Made by a program: the position numbers and the translations under genes
Assembly: GCA_025093985.1 (NCBI GenBank)
Contig: JACAAK010000058.1
Location: 1-19,417 of the forward strand
Direction: 5' to 3'
DNA length: 19,417 bases
Source of the DNA: Calvatia gigantea
Lineage: Eukaryota; Basidiomycota; Agaricomycetes; Agaricales; Lycoperdaceae
Notes under the pieces: model-generated
Databases searched by the model: none
What the model was told of the DNA's origin: nothing
The model's input: only the letters and a program-made list of their open reading frames with translations
In this document: one piece after another, positions 18,253 to 19,417 of the stretch
Numbering within the stretch: the stretch's first letter is position 1
How the letters are laid out: each line of letters starts with the position of its first letter

Positions 18253-18299
18253 CATCGAACTTACAGGCACTCAACGAATCAATGACTGTAAGTTCGATG
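18253..18299. repeat. Long perfect inverted repeat, 14-base arms
   Basis: CATCGAACTTACAG (18253-18266) is matched without error by CTGTAAGTTCGATG (18286-18299), with 19 bases between. It lies in the 167-base gap between the alkM stop and the ybaK start. Neither side has a T run, so it is not an ordinary terminator. It may be a short mobile repeat, a message-stabilising hairpin or an operator. Confidence 0.7.
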
Positions 18300-18340
18300 T
18301 CAACTATGTATGCAGCTTGTTATCGCTGAAATATCACAAT

Positions 18341-19417
18341 TTAGTCAGCACTTAATCCAAATTTCTTAAAGATTTGAGCACGGCGCTTTGGCAAAATATT
18401 GGCTTTGGTCAAATCACCTTCGTAGTGGTCGAACACTCGTTGATCCATCATTTTAAACCACAGCTTTGGAATTAACGCTGGAATTAACATGGTGGCATAA
18501 CCACTCGGTAGCTCAGGGGCTTCATCAAAATGTCTTAAGGCCTGAAATGGGCGGGTTGGATAGGCATGATGATCTGAATGGCGTTGTAACTGGTATAAGA
18601 ATAAGTTAGTCACAATGTTGTTATTATTCCAGCTGTGTTCTGGCATGGTTCGCGCATAGCTGCCATCTTCTTTTTGGCTACGCTTTAAACCATAGTGTTC
18701 AATATAATTAATAATTTCAAACAGACTCACGCCATAAAATGCTTGTGTCACCAGATATGGCGTCACTTTTTTACCAAACAATTTCAACATGACTGCATGA
18801 AAACCAGCACTCATCGCCCATCCATGAAACAGTTCATTTTCTTTGGAGAAGAAAGACAGTCCTTTTCGTTTTAGGCGTTTATGTTCAATTTCAACAGCCG
18901 ACTTCAACCCACCAAAAACGGTACGCGGCCAAAACTCATAAAAAGTCTCCCCCATTTTCGATGAAGCAGGATCTTCTGGAGTCGCAGCACGTTTATGATG
19001 CCCATAAGGGTGCTCAATGCGGAAATGGTTGTAGACCAACGGCGCTAAAGTCATATGCGACCAATAATGATCTGATTTTTTAGGACGGTGACATAGCTCA
19101 TGTGCTGTATTTACTGCTACTCCATTAATTGCCCCCATGGAAACACCCAATAATATTTGGTCGAGCATCGATACATTTGGCGAGTCACCACATAACCTGC
19201 AAACAAATTGGCTGCCATTTGTAGCGGAATGAACAATTTCACAATACGGTCATAGTACGGGTCATTTACCAAGACCTTAATTTCATCATCTGAAGGGTTA
19301 TTTTCATCTGCACCGACCAGACCATCTACCGCTGGAATAATCACATGCAGTAGAAGCGGTCCACCCAAAGCGAAGATTTTCTTGGTGGGTTTCGGACCAA
19401 AATGATAGCCCGCTAAA
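18341..19417 (-). CDS. alkM: Alkane 1-monooxygenase (AlkM/AlkB family), C-terminal part, frame broken once
   Basis: About 359 residues are visible; the N-terminus is beyond the right edge. The histidine boxes of the membrane di-iron hydroxylases are all there: HELCHRP, EHPYGHHKRAATPEDPASS, NYIEHYGLKR and LQRHSDHHAYPTRPFQ. The rest, such as MPEHSWNNNNIVTNLFLYQ and LTKANILPKRRAQI, agrees closely with Acinetobacter AlkM. The enzyme hydroxylates the terminal carbon of medium- or long-chain n-alkanes with a rubredoxin electron donor in the inner membrane. The frame changes near 19165-19172, where one base is missing before MLDQILLGVSMGAI. The upstream frame carries an N-terminal part with VDGLVGADENNPSDDE and is open to the window edge. 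Confidence 0.9.

Noticed and set aside
1..19417. Defence system, prophage, CRISPR, insertion sequence or NRPS genes
   Set aside because: All longer ORFs are accounted for by the genes listed; no transposase, integrase, Cas, or adenylation-thiolation modules and no regularly spaced repeats were seen.

Overview
The window looks like chromosomal DNA of an Acinetobacter species. The evidence is the low GC content, an AlkM-type alkane hydroxylase very close to the Acinetobacter protein, the HAD-plus-dehydrogenase architecture of mannitol-1-phosphate dehydrogenase known from Acinetobacter, and a complete acinetoferrin-type siderophore locus in the gene order reported for A. haemolyticus (acbABCD-actBCAD). 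The species cannot be told from the sequence alone.

Layout from left to right. 1-1140 (+) is a tus operon (end of tusD, tusC, tusB, tusE) for tRNA wobble-uridine 2-thiolation. 1143-1629 (-) is an HxlR-family regulator with a Cys-rich tail. 1762-3902 (-) is a bifunctional mannitol-1-phosphate dehydrogenase/phosphatase, the route to mannitol as a compatible solute. 4107-5006 (-) is a LysR regulator divergent from a CidA/LrgA plus CidB/LrgB membrane-protein pair (5107-6233, +). 6252-17289 (-) is the siderophore locus, transcribed right to left from a Fur-box promoter near 17390-17404: acbA, acbB, acbC, acbD, then actB, actC, actA, actD. 17706-18173 (-) is a YbaK/EbsC Cys-tRNA(Pro) deacylase. 18341 to the right edge (-) is the C-terminal part of an alkane 1-monooxygenase.

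In the siderophore locus, AcbB should N-hydroxylate a diamine and AcbD should acylate the hydroxylamine. AcbA and AcbC, two different IucA/IucC-type synthetases, should then join the two arms to citrate. ActA is the outer-membrane receptor, ActC an RhtX-like inner-membrane permease and ActD a second MFS protein, probably an exporter. ActB is a small protein of unknown function. Supply of 1,3-diaminopropane is not encoded in the window.

The most conspicuous feature of the sequence is that eleven of the eighteen genes carry one or more single-base frame breaks, about nineteen in total. Most are at short homopolymers and each restores an obvious family match on the other side. Unrelated, well-conserved genes are hit at the same rate. 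The best explanation is residual homopolymer error from an unpolished long-read assembly rather than decay of every gene. I found no rRNA, tRNA, CRISPR array, insertion sequence, phage or defence genes, and nothing that I would call a wholly undescribed system.
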